The translations under genes were made by a program, and so were the position numbers. The notes beneath the pieces are model-generated. The model ran no database searches. It saw nothing but the letters and a program-made list of their open reading frames with translations, and had not been told where the DNA came from. A stretch of DNA of 64,000 nt from PCRC01 sp017848435 (lineage in GTDB: Bacteria; Pseudomonadota; Gammaproteobacteria; Burkholderiales; Burkholderiaceae_C). The stretch spans positions 434,001-498,000 of the forward strand of contig OZ260072.1 of NCBI GenBank assembly GCA_965284315.1, given 5' to 3'. Positions 60,228 through 64,000 of the stretch are shown piece after piece (positions within the stretch are counted from its first letter, which is position 1; every line of letters begins with the position of its first letter).

Positions 60228-61130
60228 ATGTACTCTCCCCAGCGCGCCTCCCGCAGCGAATTCGCACCGCTGCGCCACCTGAATTACCACCTGCGCACCT
60301 GGGGCACACCCAGCGCCAGCCAGCCCCCCCTGGTGATGGTGCACGGCTGGATGGACGTGTCCGCCTCGTTCCAGTTCGTGGTGGACGCCTTTGCCGAAGA
60401 CCGCCACATCGTCGCCCCCGACTGGCGCGGCTACGGCCTGACCGACTGGCCACGCACCGACGGCTACTGGTTCGCCGACTACCTCGCCGACCTCGACGCC
60501 GTCATCGACCACATTGCCCCCAACCAGTCAGTCGACCTGCTGGGCCACAGCATGGGTGGCAACGTCGCCATGCTGTACAGCGGCGTGCGCCCGGAACGCG
60601 TGCGCAAACTCATCAACCTCGAAGGCTTTGGCATGCCCGCCACGCGCCCGGCACAGGCCCCGGGCCGCTTGGCACGCTGGATGGACGAATTGAAAGCCCT
60701 GCACCGCGGCGACACCGTGCTGCGCCCCTACGCCAGCGCCGACGGCGTGGCCCGCCGGCTGATGAAAACCAACCCCCGCCTGACGCACGACAAAGCCGAC
60801 TGGCTGGCCCGCCACTGGGCCCGCGAAACCGCCAGCGGCGAATGGGAGATCCTCGGCGACCCGGCCCACAAGCTCACCAACCCGCAGCTCTACCGCGTCG
60901 AAGAAGTGCTGGAAATCTACCGCCGCATCACCGCCCCGGTGCTGGCCGTGGACGCCAGCGACAACAGCCTGGAAAAGTGGTGGAATGGCCAGTACACCCT
61001 GGCCGAGTATTACGAACGGCTGAAAGCCGTGCCCACCCTGCAGACCGCCCACATCCACGATGCGGGCCACATGCTGCACCACGACCAGCCAGTCGCGGTG
61101 GCGCAGGCGGTGGCAGCGTTCCTGGCATGA
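60228..61130 (+). CDS. alpha/beta hydrolase
   Basis: 300-residue serine hydrolase. VMVHGWMDVSASFQFVVDAF carries the oxyanion region, the nucleophile Ser is in LLGHSMGGNVA, the acid is in LAVDASDNS, and the catalytic His is in IHDAGHMLHHDQP. Substrate unknown. The start is set at ATG 60228 (MYSPQRASR); an ATG at 60207 is also in frame. It is separated from prfB by 39 bp. Confidence 0.9.
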   Translation: MYSPQRASRSEFAPLRHLNYHLRTWGTPSASQPPLVMVHGWMDVSASFQFVVDAFAEDRHIVAPDWRGYGLTDWPRTDGYWFADYLADLDAVIDHIAPNQSVDLLGHSMGGNVAMLYSGVRPERVRKLINLEGFGMPATRPAQAPGRLARWMDELKALHRGDTVLRPYASADGVARRLMKTNPRLTHDKADWLARHWARETASGEWEILGDPAHKLTNPQLYRVEEVLEIYRRITAPVLAVDASDNSLEKWWNGQYTLAEYYERLKAVPTLQTAHIHDAGHMLHHDQPVAVAQAVAAFLA

Positions 61131-61169
61131 GAAAATCGTCGTTTTCGCCAACCAGACCGGACCCACACC

Positions 61170-62274
61170 ATGGACGCAGAACGCACCAACGCCATTGGCA
61201 CCCAATTGACCGACCTCGCCGCACGCACGCAAGAGTTACGGGGGTATCTTTGACTACGATCAAAAAGCCCGTCGACTGCTAGAAGTCAACGCCGCACTGG
61301 AAGACCCCACCGTCTGGAACGACTCCAAGCGCGCGCAGGAACTGGGTCGCGAGAAGAAGTCGCTGGAAGCGGTGGTGTCCACGCTGGACCGCCTGCAGAG
61401 CGAACTGGCCGACAACAGCGAGCTGTTCGAGATGAGCCGCGACGAGGGCGACGACAACGGCCTGCTCTCGATTGAGGCCGATGCCGCCACCCTCGCCAAG
61501 GACGTGGAGCAGCTCGAATTCCGCCGCATGTTCAACAACCCGGCCGACCCGCTGAACGCTTTCCTGGACATCCAGGCCGGCGCCGGCGGCACCGAGGCCT
61601 GCGACTGGGCCAGCATGCTGCTGCGCCAGTACCTGAAGTACGCCGAGCGCAAGGGCTTCAAGACGCAAATTGAAGACGAGTCACCCGGTGACACGGCCGG
61701 CATCAAGGGCGCGACCATCAAGGTCGAGGGCGAATACGCCTTTGGCCTGCTGCGCACCGAGACCGGCGTGCACCGCCTGGTGCGCAAGAGCCCGTTCGAC
61801 TCGGCCGGCGGCCGCCACACCAGCTTCGCCAGCGTGTTCGTCTACCCCGAGATCGACGACTCGATCGAGATCGACATCAACCCGTCCGACGTGCGCACCG
61901 ACACCTTCCGCGCCAGTGGCGCGGGGGGCCAGCACATCAACAAGACCGACTCGGCGGTGCGCCTGACCCACATCCCCACCGGCATCGTGGTCCAGTGCCA
62001 GGACGGCCGCAGCCAGCACAGCAACCGCGACGTGGCCTGGAAACGGTTGCGCTCGCGCCTGTACGACTTCGAGCTGCGCAAGCAGCAGGAAGCGCAGCAG
62101 AAGCTGGAAGACACCAAGACCGACGTGGGCTGGGGCCACCAGATCCGCAGCTACGTGCTGGACCAGTCGCGCATCAAGGACCTGCGAACCAACTTCGAGA
62201 CATCGGCCACACAAAAGGTGCTGGACGGTGACCTCGACCCCTTTATTGAAGCCTCCCTGAAGCAGGGCGTCTGA
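61170..62274 (+). CDS. prfB: peptide chain release factor 2, programmed +1 frameshift
   Basis: Recognises UGA and UAA to end translation; 367 residues. Frame 0 starts at ATG 61170 and reads 27 codons to an in-frame UGA at 61251. The rest continues in the +1 frame from 61252, giving join(61170..61250,61252..62274). The tripeptide anticodon region is RKSPFDSAGGRHTSFASVFVYPE and the GGQ motif is SGAGGQHINKTDSAVR. The shift is self-regulation: low RF2 promotes slippage and makes more RF2. Confidence 0.97.
61238..61254 (+). promoter_or_regulatory. prfB programmed frameshift signal
   Basis: CGGGGGTATCTTTGAC: a G-rich Shine-Dalgarno-like stretch 3 bases before CUU, then UGA C. This is the classic RF2 slippage site. 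Confidence 0.95.
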
Positions 62275-62295
62275 TGCCATTTTTGGAGAAACCCC

Positions 62296-64000
62296 ATGCG
62301 TGAAGGACAAACGGCGGTGGTCCGCCGGGAAGACTACGCCGCGCCGGCCTACTGGATCGACACCGTCGAGCTCAGCTTTGATCTGGACCCGCTGAAAACG
62401 CGGGTGCTGAACAAGATGACCGTGCGCCGCAACACCGAGGTGGCGGCCCAGCCGCTGCGGCTCGACGGCGTGGAACTCAACCTCGCGCGGGTGCTGGTCA
62501 ACGGCCAGGGCAGCTCGTTCAAGATGGACGGCCCGCAGCTGGTGCTGGACAACCTGCCCGCCGATGGCAACCCCTTCGCGCTGGAAATCTTCACCACCTG
62601 CGCACCGGCCAAAAACACGCAGCTGATGGGCCTGTACGTCAGTGGCGACTCGTTCTTCACCCAGTGCGAGGCCGAAGGCTTCCGCCGTATCACCTACTTC
62701 CTGGACCGCCCTGACGTGATGTCGAGCTACAGCGTCACGCTGCGGGCCGACAAGGCGAAGTACCCGGTGCTGCTGTCCAACGGCAACCTGGTCGAACACG
62801 GTGATCTGGACGACGGCCGCCACTTTGCCCGCTGGGTCGACCCGCACAAAAAACCCTGCTACCTGTTCGCGCTGGTGGCGGGCAAGCTGGTGGCGCGCGA
62901 ACAGCGCATCACCTCGCGCGCCGGCAACGACCACCTGCTGCAGGTCTATGTGCGCCCTGGCGACCTCGACAAGACCGAACACGCGATGAACTCGCTGATG
63001 GCCAGCGTCGCCTGGGACGAAACCCGCTTTGGCCTGAGCCTGGACCTGGAACGCTTCATGATCGTTGCCGTGGGCGACTTCAACATGGGCGCGATGGAGA
63101 ACAAGGGCCTCAACATCTTCAACACCAAGTACGTGCTGGCCAACCCCGCCACCGCCACCGACGTGGACTACGCCAACATCGAGAGCGTGGTCGGCCACGA
63201 GTACTTTCACAACTGGACCGGCAACCGCATCACCTGCCGCGACTGGTTCCAGCTCAGCCTGAAAGAAGGCCTCACCGTCTTCCGCGACCAGGAGTTCAGC
63301 CAGGACCTGGCGGACTCCCCGTCCGCCCGCGCGGTGAAGCGGATCGAAGACGTGCGCGTGCTGCGCACCTCCCAGTTCCCCGAAGACGCCGGCCCGATGG
63401 CGCACCCGGTGCGGCCCGACAGCTACATCGAGATCAACAACTTCTACACCGTCACCATCTACGAAAAAGGTGCCGAGGTGGTGCGGATGATGCAGACCCT
63501 GGTGGGTCAGGCTGGCTTCGCGAAAGGCATGGCGCTCTACTTCGCGCGGCACGACGGCCAAGCCGTCACCTGCGATGACTTTGCCCAGGCCATAGCCGAC
63601 GCCAACCCAGCGAGCGACCTGGCCCGCCTGCTGCCGCAGTTCAAGCGCTGGTACAGCCAAGCCGGCACGCCCCGCCTGCAGGCCACCGGTGTTCATGACG
63701 CTGCCGCGCAAACCTACACGCTCACCCTGACGCAACACTGCGCGCCCACGCCGGGCCAGCCCGACAAGGCGCCGTTTGTGATCCCAGTCAGCCTGGGCCT
63801 GCTGGGGCAAGACGGGTGCGATCTGCCGCTGCAACTGGCGGGCGAAAGCACCGCCGGTGGTACGTCGCGCACCATCGTCCTCACCGAGCCAAGCCAGCAA
63901 CTGGTGTTTGTGAACGTGGCCAACGCACCGGTGCCGTCGCTGCTGCGCGACTTCTCGGCCCCGGTCACGCTGGACTACGGCTACACCGACAACGAACTGC
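62296..64000 (+). CDS. pepN: aminopeptidase N (3' end outside window)
   Basis: M1-family zinc aminopeptidase, first 568 residues. GAMEN exopeptidase motif (FNMGAMENKGL) is at about residue 265 and the zinc motif HEYFHNWTGNRITC at about 299, positions matching E. coli PepN. The N-terminal beta-barrel domain starts MREGQTAVVRREDYAAPAYWID. GGAGA precedes the ATG at 62296. The frame runs open to the window edge, so the remaining ~300 residues are not seen. Confidence 0.96.
   Translation, partial: MREGQTAVVRREDYAAPAYWIDTVELSFDLDPLKTRVLNKMTVRRNTEVAAQPLRLDGVELNLARVLVNGQGSSFKMDGPQLVLDNLPADGNPFALEIFTTCAPAKNTQLMGLYVSGDSFFTQCEAEGFRRITYFLDRPDVMSSYSVTLRADKAKYPVLLSNGNLVEHGDLDDGRHFARWVDPHKKPCYLFALVAGKLVAREQRITSRAGNDHLLQVYVRPGDLDKTEHAMNSLMASVAWDETRFGLSLDLERFMIVAVGDFNMGAMENKGLNIFNTKYVLANPATATDVDYANIESVVGHEYFHNWTGNRITCRDWFQLSLKEGLTVFRDQEFSQDLADSPSARAVKRIEDVRVLRTSQFPEDAGPMAHPVRPDSYIEINNFYTVTIYEKGAEVVRMMQTLVGQAGFAKGMALYFARHDGQAVTCDDFAQAIADANPASDLARLLPQFKRWYSQAGTPRLQATGVHDAAAQTYTLTLTQHCAPTPGQPDKAPFVIPVSLGLLGQDGCDLPLQLAGESTAGGTSRTIVLTEPSQQLVFVNVANAPVPSLLRDFSAPVTLDYGYTDNEL

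Overview
The window is high-GC proteobacterial chromosome. Gene content and order point to Burkholderiales, most likely Comamonadaceae (Hydrogenophaga/Rhodoferax/Polaromonas type). Clues are the folC-dedD-like-cvpA-purF-metZ-gltX run, the tRNA-Glu next to gltX, the waaA/phosphomannomutase pair, prfB with its programmed frameshift, and short GCTAT...ATAGC dispersed repeats that I associate with this family. Genus is an inference; no rRNA or marker comparison was possible.

Layout. (1) 1-12,900: chromosomal backbone: a Pcm-like methyltransferase, rhodanese, TolC-type channel, Kdo transferase waaA, phosphomannomutase, an Ada-AlkA fusion with ogt, an EamA exporter, and two adjacent membrane diguanylate cyclases. 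(2) 12,964-36,934: a genomic island of about 24 kb with visibly lower GC, inserted in the 3' half of tRNA-Asp. A 52-bp direct copy of the tRNA 3' half marks the left end and the intact tRNA-Asp marks the right end. Copies of CAGTGGGAAT lie beside both ends, and a truncated integrase sits at the left. (3) 36,886-64,000: backbone again: three tRNAs, the folC-gltX operon, an ECF sigma/anti-sigma pair, argG, a pair of periplasmic redox lipoproteins, a HiPIP, murB, yajQ, plsY, ybaK, prfB and the start of pepN, which is cut by the window edge.

The island is a compact kit for inorganic sulfur oxidation. One long minus-strand operon carries soxR-soxC-soxD-soxY-soxZ-soxA-soxX-soxB-sqr, which covers complete periplasmic thiosulfate oxidation (SoxCD present) plus sulfide:quinone oxidoreductase. 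Around it lie a flavocytochrome c sulfide dehydrogenase pair (soxE/F), soxH-soxW, a persulfide dioxygenase-rhodanese fusion with a DsrE protein, a BigR/SqrR-like repressor followed by two YeeE/YedE halves, a SulP transporter and a Crp-family regulator, small membrane proteins, a rhodanese, and a lipoprotein (DUF302)-FadL porin-cytochrome c operon.

Regulation looks layered: three ArsR-type repressors (two SoxR-like, one BigR-like) and one Crp-type regulator. I found two copies of TGTGA-N6-TTACA, both centred exactly 41.5 bp upstream of the start site predicted from a near-consensus -10 hexamer. They lie in front of the persulfide dioxygenase gene and the DUF2892 gene. This is typical of class II CRP/FNR activation, and the local Crp protein keeps the R-E-x-x-x-R recognition residues expected for TGTGA. 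A second, weaker motif (ATATAAG-type) recurs upstream of soxR, the DUF302-fadL operon and soxE/soxH.

Outside the island, the most unusual feature is a family of roughly 60-bp dispersed repeats. Copies interrupt waaA and the SPOR gene in frame and form the C-terminus of the AlkA fusion, so they act like protein-invading palindromic elements.
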